DNA from: an uncultured Mailhella sp.
GTDB taxonomy: Bacteria > Desulfobacterota > Desulfovibrionia > Desulfovibrionales > Desulfovibrionaceae
NCBI GenBank assembly: GCA_910579055.1
Contig: CAJTSU010000079.1
Coordinates: 9,448 to 15,766 of the forward strand
Reading direction: 5' to 3'
Length of the DNA: 6,319 nt
Notes under the pieces: model-generated
Told to the model about the DNA's origin: nothing
Database searches by the model: none
Seen by the model: the letters and a program-made list of their open reading frames with translations, nothing else
In this document: one piece after another, positions 1-5,592 of the stretch
How positions within the stretch are numbered: position 1 is the stretch's first letter
Layout of the letters: each line of letters begins with the position of its first letter
Position numbers and translations under genes: made by a program

Positions 1-712
1 CCAACGCCCACAGCAAAGCGCTGACGGCAAGCCTGCCGCGCGGGCTGTCGCCCCATGCGCCGTGTAATCCAGCGTATTGTTCTGTGCGTTCTGCCAGCGG
101 CACCCGGCCCCAATCCAGCCACAATTCCGGCCCGCACGCCGGGCAGGCGTCCGGTTGAGCGTGAAAACGGCGATCCAGAGGATTTTCATATTCCGCCCGG
201 CATTCCGGACACAGGGGAAAGCAGGCCATACTGGTAAATGGGCGGTCGTAGGGCAGAGAACGAGTAATGCTGTAACGCGGTCCGCAGTCCGTGCAATTGG
301 TAAAGGCATAGCCATAGCGCCGATCCCCAGGAGTCAGCAGGTCTGCAAGACACCTGTCGCACATGGCGATATCCGGGCTGACCAAAATATCCTTCGCGCC
401 GCCGTGGCGCGCGCTCGTCTCAATGGCAAACCCTGCGGGCAGCGCGGGGTCGTACGGCACATCCTCCCGTTCCAGCGATGCTATGCGGGCCAGGGGCGGA
501 AGTTCGGCGCGCAGGCGCAGGGCAAACCTGTCCACGGCCAAAGCATCGCCCTGCGCTTCAATGCGCACGCCGCGCTCCGTGTTGCGCACCGATCCGCACA
601 AGCCGCACTCCAGCGCAAGCCGGTACACATGGGGACGAAAGCCCACACCCTGCACCTGCCCGGTGACAATAAAAATGCTTCCGGACTTTGCCGGTATTGC
701 GTCCTTTTTCAT
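1..712 (-). CDS. hypF: Carbamoyltransferase HypF, N-terminal part (cut by window edge)
   Basis: HypF makes the cyanide ligands of [NiFe]-hydrogenase: it uses carbamoyl phosphate and ATP to carbamoylate the C-terminal cysteine of HypE in the cytoplasm. The 237 visible codons hold an acylphosphatase domain (about residues 11-100) with the signature QVQGVGFRPHVYRLA, including Arg26, and Asn44 in VRNTERGV, the two catalytic residues of that fold. Two zinc-finger-like motifs follow with exact HypF spacing: C118-x2-C121-x18-C140-x2-C143, then 24 residues, then C168-x2-C171-x18-C190-x2-C193, ending in the typical LDRRFHAQPDACPACGP stretch. The YrdC-like and Kae1-like domains would lie beyond the left edge, since full HypF is about 750 residues. 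The ATG at 710-712 is chosen because an in-frame TAA lies four codons upstream; no good Shine-Dalgarno sequence precedes it. The gene is divergent from the acyl-CoA ligase. Identity is very secure; whether the rest is intact cannot be seen. Confidence 0.96.
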   Translation of the reverse strand, partial: MKKDAIPAKSGSIFIVTGQVQGVGFRPHVYRLALECGLCGSVRNTERGVRIEAQGDALAVDRFALRLRAELPPLARIASLEREDVPYDPALPAGFAIETSARHGGAKDILVSPDIAMCDRCLADLLTPGDRRYGYAFTNCTDCGPRYSITRSLPYDRPFTSMACFPLCPECRAEYENPLDRRFHAQPDACPACGPELWLDWGRVPLAERTEQYAGLHGAWGDSPRGRLAVSALLWAL

Positions 713-806
713 AATGCGACTTTATCACGTCGCCCGTCAGGCGCAAGGGTCACTCTACCCGGCAATGACAGATCCCCCTTCCCGGCGTATGGAGGGTATT
801 TTCCCC

Positions 807-836
807 TTGCCGGGCCGCAGGCAGACCTGCTAAAAT
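807..836 (+). promoter_or_regulatory. Weak sigma70-like promoter candidate for the ligase leader
   Basis: TTGCCG (807-812) and TAAAAT (831-836) are separated by 18 bases and match the -35 and -10 consensus moderately. If used, transcription would start near 843 and produce a leader of about 250 bases carrying all the hairpins upstream of the ligase. It is the best match I saw in the divergent region, but it is not a strong one. Confidence 0.3.
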
Positions 837-849
837 TGAAAACTCGCCT

Positions 850-981
850 GTCTTGAGAAGACGACAAACCCCGCTTCGCGGAATTTGCGCCGTTCAAGCC
901 GAAACGCGGCTTGAGGGTAAAGCACGAAAAGCGCTCGTTGCGTTGCTGCTGTTTCCCGGAGCCGCTTGCGGCTGAGGGAAA
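850..981. repeat. Cluster of four inverted repeats (hairpins)
   Basis: Four stem-loops follow one another: GTCTT/AAGAC at 850-862 (loop GAG); CCGC/GCGG at 871-881 (loop TTC); TCAAGCCG/CGGCTTGA at 894-914 (8 pairs, loop AAACG); and a composite stem at 952-981. In the last, TTTCCC pairs with GGGAAA outside and AGCCG with CGGCT inside, around a GG/GA internal mismatch. None is followed by a T-tract on the plus strand, so they do not look like terminators in that direction. They could be folded elements of the ligase leader RNA or the remains of an intergenic repeat. Confidence 0.6.
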
Positions 982-1042
982 TATCGGCAGCCCATCTGTC
1001 CCGCAACGTTTGTCTCACTCCAGAACTTTTACGGTGAACCGG

Positions 1043-1084
1043 GGCGGACGGCCAAGCATCTTTTATCCGCCTTCGGGCGTTTTT
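1043..1084 (+). terminator. Terminator-like hairpin with a competing hairpin, just before the ligase start
   Basis: CGCC (1068-1071) and GGCG (1076-1079) enclose a TTCG tetraloop, and TTTTT (1080-1084) follows, giving a short intrinsic-terminator shape. The same 5' arm is part of TCCGCC (1066-1071), which can instead pair with GGCGGA (1043-1048). Both helices cannot form at once, which is the layout of a transcription attenuator. The terminator stem has only four pairs, though all are G-C and closed by a stable UUCG loop. The ligase ATG starts 11 bases after the T-tract. It may equally end an upstream transcript or be fortuitous. Confidence 0.4.
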
Positions 1085-1095
1085 CCGGGTTTTTT

Positions 1096-2778
1096 ATGAA
1101 CGATATTCCCTTGCAGGCCCGTACCCTGGGTCAGATACTCGACGAAACCGTGGCCCGCTGTCCCGAACGGGACGCTTTGGTGTATTTCAACCAGGGCGTC
1201 CGCCGTTCCTGGCGCGACTTCGCCCGGTGCGTGGACGAAATCGCCTGTGGCCTCATGGCCATGGGCGTCGCGCCCGGCGAAAAGGTCGCCGTGTGGGCGA
1301 CCAACGTGCCGTATTGGGTAGAACTGATGTTCGCCACGGCACGTATCGGCGCGGTGTTGATCACGGTCAACACCAGCTATCGCGACAGCGAGCTGCTCTA
1401 TCTGCTCCAGCAGTCCGAGTGCGAAAACATTTTTATCATCGACGGTGTGCGCGATCATGATTTCGTGGCCACCCTGTACAAGCTGGTGCCCGAACTGCGC
1501 ACGCAGCCGCGAGGCGAGCTGCGCAGTGCAAATCTTCCGTTCCTGAAGCGCGTGATGTTTCTGGGCGAAGAACGGCACCGCGGCATGTACAGCATTCCGG
1601 AAATTACGGAACTGGGCGCTACGGTGGACAACGCGTCCTATGCCGCGCGCAAGGCCGAAGTCAAGCCCGACGATGTGGTGAACATGCAGTACACTTCAGG
1701 CACCACGGGCTTTCCCAAGGGGGTCATGCTCACCCATACCGGCATCGGGTACAATGGCTACTGGATCGGCCGCAACCAGAAGTTCGGCGAAGATGACCGT
1801 GTATGTATCACCGTCCCGCTCTTCCACTGTTTCGGCTGTGTGCTCGGGGTCATGGCCTGCGTGAACCACGGCGCGGCCATGATCATTCTGGAAACCTTCT
1901 CCCCTGTGTACGCCATGCAGGCGGTGGAGCAGGAAAAATGCACCTCGCTGTACGGCGTGCCCACCATGTATGTGTCCATCGTGGAACACAAGCTTTTCCG
2001 CCGCTTCAATTACTCCTCGCTGCGCACGGGGATCATGAGCGGCGCGGTATGCCCCGAACCGCTGATGCGGCGTGTGGTGGAAGAAATGAACATGCGGGAA
2101 ATCACGATTCCTTACGGTCTGACCGAAGCTTCACCCGTCATGACCATGACCACCACCGATGAAACCATTGAGCACCGGTGCACCACAGTAGGCCGCGCCA
2201 TGCCGGGTATTGAAGTGACCATCCGGAACCCCGACACCAACGAGGAAGTTCCGCCCGGTGTCGACGGAGAAATCTGCTGCCGGGGCTACAATGTCATGAA
2301 AGGCTATTACCGCATGCCCGAAGCTACGCGCCAGGCCATTGACGAGGAAGGCCGGCTGCACTCCGGCGACCTCGGGGTTATGGACAGGGAAGGTTACCTG
2401 CGCATTACCGGACGCCTCAAGGACATGATCCTGCGCGGAGGAGAAAACGTGTACCCCCGCGAGGTAGAGGAGTTTCTCATGGGCATGCCCGAAGTGCGCG
2501 ATGTGCAGGTGGTGGGCGTGCCTTCCCGCCGTTACGGCGAAGAGGTCGGAGCTTTCATCATTCCCCGCCCCGGCTGTATCGTGCGCCCCGAGGACGTGCG
2601 GGACTTCTGCCGGGGGCACATCGGCTGGCACAAAATTCCCCGCTATATCGCCATGCTGGAGGAGTTTCCCCAGACCGCCAACGGCAAGGTTCAAAAATAT
2701 AAGCTGCGCGAACTGGCGGCCCGGCTTTTTCCCGAAGCGGCGCAGGGCTGCCGCAAAAACCGCCGGGAACTTCCATGA
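1096..2778 (+). CDS. AMP-forming acyl-CoA synthetase, ACSF2-like
   Basis: This 560-residue enzyme of the ANL superfamily should activate a carboxylic acid with ATP to an acyl-adenylate and transfer it to coenzyme A. Diagnostic motifs are in order: the P-loop YTSGTTGFPKG (residues 199-209), YGLTEA (340-345), HSGDLG (422-427) with the ribose-binding aspartate, the hinge GRLKD (439-443) followed by ILRGGENVYPREVEE, and QTANGK with the catalytic Lys531. Length and the spans LFHCFG, LYGVPTMYV and RGGENVYP resemble the ACSF2/medium-chain acyl-CoA ligase branch; the substrate cannot be read from sequence. No alternative start exists in the open frame, which runs back only to a TGA at 973-975. The ATG is preceded by a T-run with no Shine-Dalgarno sequence, which is unusual. 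Its stop overlaps the methyltransferase start. Long-chain FadD or an aromatic acid-CoA ligase are less likely readings. Confidence 0.93.
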   Translation: MNDIPLQARTLGQILDETVARCPERDALVYFNQGVRRSWRDFARCVDEIACGLMAMGVAPGEKVAVWATNVPYWVELMFATARIGAVLITVNTSYRDSELLYLLQQSECENIFIIDGVRDHDFVATLYKLVPELRTQPRGELRSANLPFLKRVMFLGEERHRGMYSIPEITELGATVDNASYAARKAEVKPDDVVNMQYTSGTTGFPKGVMLTHTGIGYNGYWIGRNQKFGEDDRVCITVPLFHCFGCVLGVMACVNHGAAMIILETFSPVYAMQAVEQEKCTSLYGVPTMYVSIVEHKLFRRFNYSSLRTGIMSGAVCPEPLMRRVVEEMNMREITIPYGLTEASPVMTMTTTDETIEHRCTTVGRAMPGIEVTIRNPDTNEEVPPGVDGEICCRGYNVMKGYYRMPEATRQAIDEEGRLHSGDLGVMDREGYLRITGRLKDMILRGGENVYPREVEEFLMGMPEVRDVQVVGVPSRRYGEEVGAFIIPRPGCIVRPEDVRDFCRGHIGWHKIPRYIAMLEEFPQTANGKVQKYKLRELAARLFPEAAQGCRKNRRELP

Positions 2779-3731
2779 GTATGGACTTGAGCGTCGCGTC
2801 CTCGGAGGAAGCGCGCCCCTCTGCCGTCTACCTTGCGGCCGCGGGCTTTGAACGGGAACTCGCTCGCGAACTGGAAGAACGGCAGCCGGGCTGCATCACG
2901 GCACAGCGCGAACGTCTCTTCGTCTCCTCCGCGCCGCCCCTGGCGGCGGCCTGGGCGCAAAACGTCTGGCTGGAGCCGTTTTTTCTGCCCATCACCTCAG
3001 TGGGAGACGCTGTCCGCCAGCTCAAGGCCATCCAGCGCAACTGGCACTGCCATCCCGTGGATCTGCACCGCCGCGCCGCGCTCATCGCCGAGCAACTTCC
3101 CCCGGTCAAAGCCCGCCCTCTGACTTTCGGCCAAAAGGCCCCGGATTCCCCCCTGGGCGCCTGGACGCTGTGGGATAGGGATCTGCTTCTGCTTTCCGCC
3201 CGCTGTTCATCCCCCTTTCCGGACGGAAACGTCCGTTTTGAGGAAGACAAGACCAATCCGCCCAGTCGGGCCTATCTCAAACTGTGGGAAGCCTTTACCC
3301 TGTTGGGCAAACGCCCTGCCCCCGGTGACTTGTGCCTTGACCTCGGAGCCTCCCCCGGCGGCTGGAGCTGGGTGCTCGGTACACTTGGCGCCCGCGTGTT
3401 CGCGGTGGACAAGGCGCCGCTTGCTCCGAACGTCATGGCCCTGCGTGGAGTGGACTGGTGCAGGGGCAGCAGCTTTTCCCTCACGCCTGGCATGACCGGC
3501 CCGGTAGACTGGCTCTTTTCCGACATGGCCTGTTACCCCGAACGGCTGCTCGAATTAGTTCGCCTGTGGCATGAAAACAAGACAGCGCGGCACTTTTTGT
3601 GTACATTGAAATTCCAGGGGGAAACGGATCATGCTACCGCGCAGGCTTTTGCGGCCTTTCCCGATTCTCGGCTTCTGCACCTCTCTTGCAATCGCCATGA
3701 GCTGACCTGGTTTTTTAGTCCAACTTCCTGA
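2775..3731 (+). CDS. RlmM-like SAM-dependent 2'-O-ribose RNA methyltransferase
   Basis: The 318-residue protein has the layout of RlmM, which methylates the 2'-OH of C2498 in E. coli 23S rRNA. An N-terminal part (about 17-150, VYLAAAGFERELA) corresponds to the THUMP-like RNA-binding region. The C-terminal part is an FtsJ/RrmJ-type Rossmann methyltransferase with the SAM-binding motif LDLGASPGGW (188-197). The catalytic K-D-K-E tetrad is visible: Lys169 (RAYLKLWEAF), Asp250 (FSDMAC), Lys279 (CTLKFQGE) and Glu309 (RHELTW). It is shorter than E. coli RlmM (366 residues), mainly in the N-terminal half. The ATG overlaps the ligase TGA (ATGA), with GGGAA five bases upstream; a second ATG at 2781 is possible and changes only two residues. 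The exact rRNA target in this organism is inferred. Confidence 0.85.
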   Translation: MSMDLSVASSEEARPSAVYLAAAGFERELARELEERQPGCITAQRERLFVSSAPPLAAAWAQNVWLEPFFLPITSVGDAVRQLKAIQRNWHCHPVDLHRRAALIAEQLPPVKARPLTFGQKAPDSPLGAWTLWDRDLLLLSARCSSPFPDGNVRFEEDKTNPPSRAYLKLWEAFTLLGKRPAPGDLCLDLGASPGGWSWVLGTLGARVFAVDKAPLAPNVMALRGVDWCRGSSFSLTPGMTGPVDWLFSDMACYPERLLELVRLWHENKTARHFLCTLKFQGETDHATAQAFAAFPDSRLLHLSCNRHELTWFFSPTS

Positions 3732-3758
3732 TAACTACATAAAATTTAGGTGGATCGC

Positions 3759-3787
3759 TTGACATTGCCGTGCGCGCCCCCTAGAAA
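3759..3787 (+). promoter_or_regulatory. Strong sigma70-type promoter of the HU gene
   Basis: A perfect TTGACA (3759-3764) lies 17 bases before TAGAAA (3782-3787). An A/T-rich stretch just upstream (3731-3748) could act as an UP element. This fits high expression of a nucleoid protein and separates HU from the methyltransferase upstream. The predicted leader is about 40-45 bases and ends in GGAG (3825-3828), eight bases before the ATG. Confidence 0.75.
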
Positions 3788-3836
3788 GAAAAGGCGTTGA
3801 AACACGCACAATTTCTAGCCTAACGGAGAAAGTAAG

Positions 3837-4112
3837 ATGACTAAAGCTGAGCTCGTCGACAAAATCTACGCGAAGTCCGGACTGCCCACCAAGGCCAAGT
3901 CCGAAGCCGCCCTGGATGCCACTATTGAAGCCATCACCGAATGCCTCAAGGCCGGCGATGCCATTACCCTTACCGGATTCGGCAGCTTCAAAGTCGCCAA
4001 GCGCGCCGCTCGTAAGGGACGCAACCCCCGCACCGGCAAGGAAATCGATATCGCACCCTGCGCCGTAGTGAAGTTCACCCCCGGCAAGTCCCTCAAGGAA
4101 GCCGTAAAGTAA
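3837..4112 (+). CDS. HU family nucleoid DNA-binding protein
   Basis: The 91-residue protein is full length for the HU/IHF family, which bends and compacts DNA as a dimer. The N-terminal helical part MTKAELVDKIYAKSG is typical. The signature GFGSFKVAKRAARKGRNP (residues 47-64) leads into the DNA-binding beta arm, with Pro64 as the intercalating proline in RNPRTGKEI. The body ends in FTPGKSLKEAVK as in HU. The sequence fits HU better than the IHF subunits, but the paralogue cannot be named. Ribosome binding is by GGAG at 3825-3828. The gene stands alone with its own strong promoter upstream and a terminator-like hairpin about 60 bases downstream. Confidence 0.95.
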   Translation: MTKAELVDKIYAKSGLPTKAKSEAALDATIEAITECLKAGDAITLTGFGSFKVAKRAARKGRNPRTGKEIDIAPCAVVKFTPGKSLKEAVK

Positions 4113-4155
4113 GTTTTTTCGTGCCGGTCGTTAGAGAAAAACCAGCAGTCGCAAC

Positions 4156-4197
4156 GAAAACTCGTATCTCAATGCCGAATTCGGCAACGGTTTTCTT
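4156..4197 (+). terminator. Probable intrinsic terminator after HU
   Basis: A 14-base palindrome TGCCGAATTCGGCA (4173-4186) forms a stem with an AATT loop and is followed by TTTTCTT (4191-4197). An outer arm GAAAAC (4156-4161) can pair with GTTTTC (4190-4195), extending the structure. The stem lies about 60 bases after the HU stop. The T-tract is interrupted and sits four bases from the inner stem, so efficiency is uncertain. Confidence 0.5.
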
Positions 4198-4200
4198 AGA

Positions 4201-4398
4201 ATGCGTTCTGTTGTAGAACTATGTTGATGACGCTGTGCGGGGAGTATGGTTTTGTCTTGGCACAGGCGGCAAGTTTTGTTGCCGCAGAAAGCCCGTATTC
4301 TGCACGGGTGAACGGTAGCATGTAACCAGGGCTGGTTCGCTTGCGCCTTCGGCGGTCAAGGAAATTTTCAACACAAACTCTATGGCAGAGCGTTACCG
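4201..4398. repeat. MITE-like intergenic element, copy A
   Basis: This non-coding stretch is a diverged relative of 4561-4718. Near the right end, 4338-4373 matches 4661-4696 at 33 of 36 bases (core GGCGGTCAAGGA). Near the left end, 4208-4235 matches 4564-4591 at 23 of 28. The middles differ in length and sequence. The two ends are imperfect inverted copies of each other (left GCGTTCTGTTGTAGAA; right end read backwards ACGCTCTGCCATAGAG). Internal hairpins occur at 4266-4285 (GCGGCAA/TTGCCGC) and 4292-4308 (CCCGT/ACGGG). There is no transposase, so it would be a non-autonomous element or a structured intergenic repeat. Boundaries are approximate. Confidence 0.6.
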
Positions 4399-4501
4399 TA
4401 GACATTCTGTTAACAACTTTTAACGATTTTCGTGCGGTTCCTTCCGGCATAACCTGTCCAGGCGGCACAGATTTATTATACGGATTTGTCACCTGTCTCC
4501 G

Positions 4502-4534
4502 AAGCGAATTCCGGCCTGCCGGAATTCGCTTTTT
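4502..4534 (+). terminator. Very strong isolated intrinsic terminator
   Basis: AGCGAATTCCGG (4503-4514) and CCGGAATTCGCT (4519-4530) form a perfect 12-pair stem with a CCTG loop, and TTTTT (4530-4534) follows. An extra A-T pair at 4502/4531 is possible. It is the clearest terminator in the window, yet the nearest upstream gene, HU, stops about 390 bases earlier. It may be the original HU terminator displaced by insertion of element copy A, or may end a small RNA. It also shields the fumarase operon from upstream read-through. Confidence 0.85.
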
Positions 4535-4560
4535 CTGTCCCTCCGCTATGCTTAGCGTAT

Positions 4561-4718
4561 CGCCTGTAGTGGAACCGTGTTGATGGCGCTGAGCGTGACG
4601 TGTATTTTTACTACGGCACGCGCGGCAACATCCTCCGGCTCGGCCTCCATGGCTCGCTGACGCTCGCGCCTCCGGCGGTCAAGGATATTTTCAACATTAT
4701 TCTGCAACAGAGCGTAGT
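4561..4718. repeat. MITE-like intergenic element, copy B, upstream of the fumarase operon
   Basis: This is the second, shorter copy of the element, in the same orientation as copy A (33/36 identity near the right end, 23/28 near the left). Its ends are also related by inversion: left CGCCTGTAGTGGAA, and the right end read backwards CGCTCTGTTGCAGAA, both followed by a GTTGA a few bases further in. It ends about 35 bases before the fumarase alpha start, so it lies in the operon's promoter zone. On the minus strand copies A and B translate to similar short peptides (ENFLDRRRRKR and ENILDRRRRER); I read this as a consequence of DNA similarity, not a gene. Confidence 0.6.
4580..4608 (+). promoter_or_regulatory. 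Promoter candidate carried inside element copy B
   Basis: TTGATG (4580-4585) and TATTTT (4603-4608) are 17 bases apart, a fair sigma70 match pointing to the fumarase genes. Start would be near 4615, giving a leader of about 140 bases. Copy A keeps TTGATG but has TGGTTT at the -10 place, so the promoter-like state is specific to copy B. A strong terminator lies just upstream, so the operon needs a start somewhere in 4535-4745. Confidence 0.35.
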
Positions 4719-4752
4719 GTATTTCAGCCTTGAAACGCACTGGAGTTTTCTT

Positions 4753-5592
4753 ATGCGTACAATCTCCGCCGAGCGTCTGCGTCAGGCTGTCGAAGCCCTG
4801 ATCCTTTCCGTTTCCCGCACCTTGCCTCCGGACGTTTGCAGTGCGCTGCAAAAAGCCTGCACGCAAGAACGCTCTGCGCAGGGGCGGGAAGTGTTGCGCC
4901 AGCTGCTGGCCAATGCCGACTACGCGGAAGAAAAAGGATTGCCTGTCTGTCAGGATACCGGCACCGCAGTCTTTTTTGTGGAGCTGGGAGAAAACGCCCG
5001 AGTGGACGGCCCCGGCCTTCACGCCACACTGGAGGCAGCCACGCGAAACGCCTATGCCAAGGGCTATCTGCGCAACTCCATGTGCCACCCCCTCACGCGG
5101 GCCAACACCGGCGACAACACTCCCCTGTCTCTGCATCTCGATCTCGTGCCCGGCGAAGGATTACGTATCCGCTTTCTGCCTAAGGGTGGAGGAGCGGAAA
5201 ACATGTCGCGCTGTGCCATGTTTGCTCCTTCCAAGGGCGTTCAGGGAGTCAAAGATTTTGTGCTGGAAACGGTCACGTCGGCAGGGCCGAACCCTTGCCC
5301 GCCGATAATTGTGGGGGTGGGAGTAGGCGGCACCTTCGATCTGGCCCCGGCTCTTGCCAAAGAAGCGCTCCTCATGCCGCTGGACACCATGAATCCTGAC
5401 CCGGATGCCGCCGCTCTGGAAGCGGAATTGCTGGACGCCATCAACCGCTTGCCCATCGGCCCGGGAGGGCTGGGCGGCAGCCAGACCTGCCTTGGCGTGC
5501 GCCTGCTTCTGCGGCCCTGCCACATCGCCAGCCTGCCCGTGGCTGTCAACATTCAATGCAACGCCGCCCGGCGCGGAGAAATTTGTCTATGA
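4753..5592 (+). CDS. Fumarate hydratase class I, alpha subunit (Fe-S type)
   Basis: The 279-residue subunit of a heteromeric class I fumarase (fumarate to L-malate and back, cytoplasmic) carries the [4Fe-4S] cluster. Visible motifs are LPVCQDTGTA (63-72), RANTGDNTP (116-124), FLPKGGGAENMS (141-152), PCPPIIVGVGVGGTFD (181-196) and PVAVNIQC (262-269). By comparison with characterised class I fumarases, Cys66, Cys182 and Cys269 are the cluster ligands, and Asp68, Arg107 and His257 belong to the active site. The start at 4753 follows GGAG (4742-4745) by seven bases and begins MRTISAERLRQAV as in the family. An in-frame ATG at 4600 would add 51 residues encoded by the repeat element and is rejected. 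The stop overlaps the beta subunit start. L-tartrate dehydratase TtdA is a close homologue and cannot be fully excluded. Confidence 0.92.
   Translation: MRTISAERLRQAVEALILSVSRTLPPDVCSALQKACTQERSAQGREVLRQLLANADYAEEKGLPVCQDTGTAVFFVELGENARVDGPGLHATLEAATRNAYAKGYLRNSMCHPLTRANTGDNTPLSLHLDLVPGEGLRIRFLPKGGGAENMSRCAMFAPSKGVQGVKDFVLETVTSAGPNPCPPIIVGVGVGGTFDLAPALAKEALLMPLDTMNPDPDAAALEAELLDAINRLPIGPGGLGGSQTCLGVRLLLRPCHIASLPVAVNIQCNAARRGEICL

Larger units (their letters stand above)
713..1095. other. Divergent intergenic region between hypF and the acyl-CoA ligase
   Basis: No convincing gene is present in these 383 bases; open frames on both strands are short and lack recognisable protein features. The region must hold the start signals for hypF (leftward) and the ligase (rightward). 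It contains at least four perfect or near-perfect inverted repeats between 850 and 981 and a terminator-like hairpin at the right end, listed separately. Such a density of hairpins suggests a structured leader transcript or a degenerate dispersed repeat. No known riboswitch class or tRNA could be recognised. Confidence 0.6.

Noticed and set aside
77..856. Long plus-strand open frame of 259 codons
   Set aside because: It is antisense to hypF, whose zinc-finger and acylphosphatase motifs are unmistakable; the plus-strand translation is low-complexity shadow coding.
830..1018. Minus-strand 62-codon open frame upstream of hypF
   Set aside because: It is arginine-rich with no recognisable motif, and consists largely of the hairpin sequences; more likely an RNA or repeat feature than a gene.
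2131..2694. Minus-strand 187-codon open frame
   Set aside because: It is a shadow of the acyl-CoA ligase, common in GC-rich genes, with no family features of its own.
4197..4402. TAGA on both sides of element copy A as a target-site duplication
   Set aside because: Four bases can match by chance, the distances from the conserved end motif differ on the two sides, and copy B does not show an equivalent arrangement.
4196..4716. Minus-strand open frames giving similar peptides (ENFLDRRRRKR, ENILDRRRRER)
   Set aside because: The similarity follows from the DNA repeats at 4201-4398 and 4561-4718; frame lengths differ, there are no start signals and no recognisable domain.
4600..4752. Upstream in-frame ATG extending fumarase alpha by 51 residues
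   Set aside because: The extension lies in repeat copy B, lacks family similarity and has no ribosome-binding site, whereas the ATG at 4753 has GGAG at ideal spacing and the family's usual N-terminus.
5556..5588. Upstream ATG for fumarase beta
   Set aside because: It lies inside the alpha coding sequence; the ATG at 5589 gives the family N-terminus, the ATGA overlap and a GGAG site.
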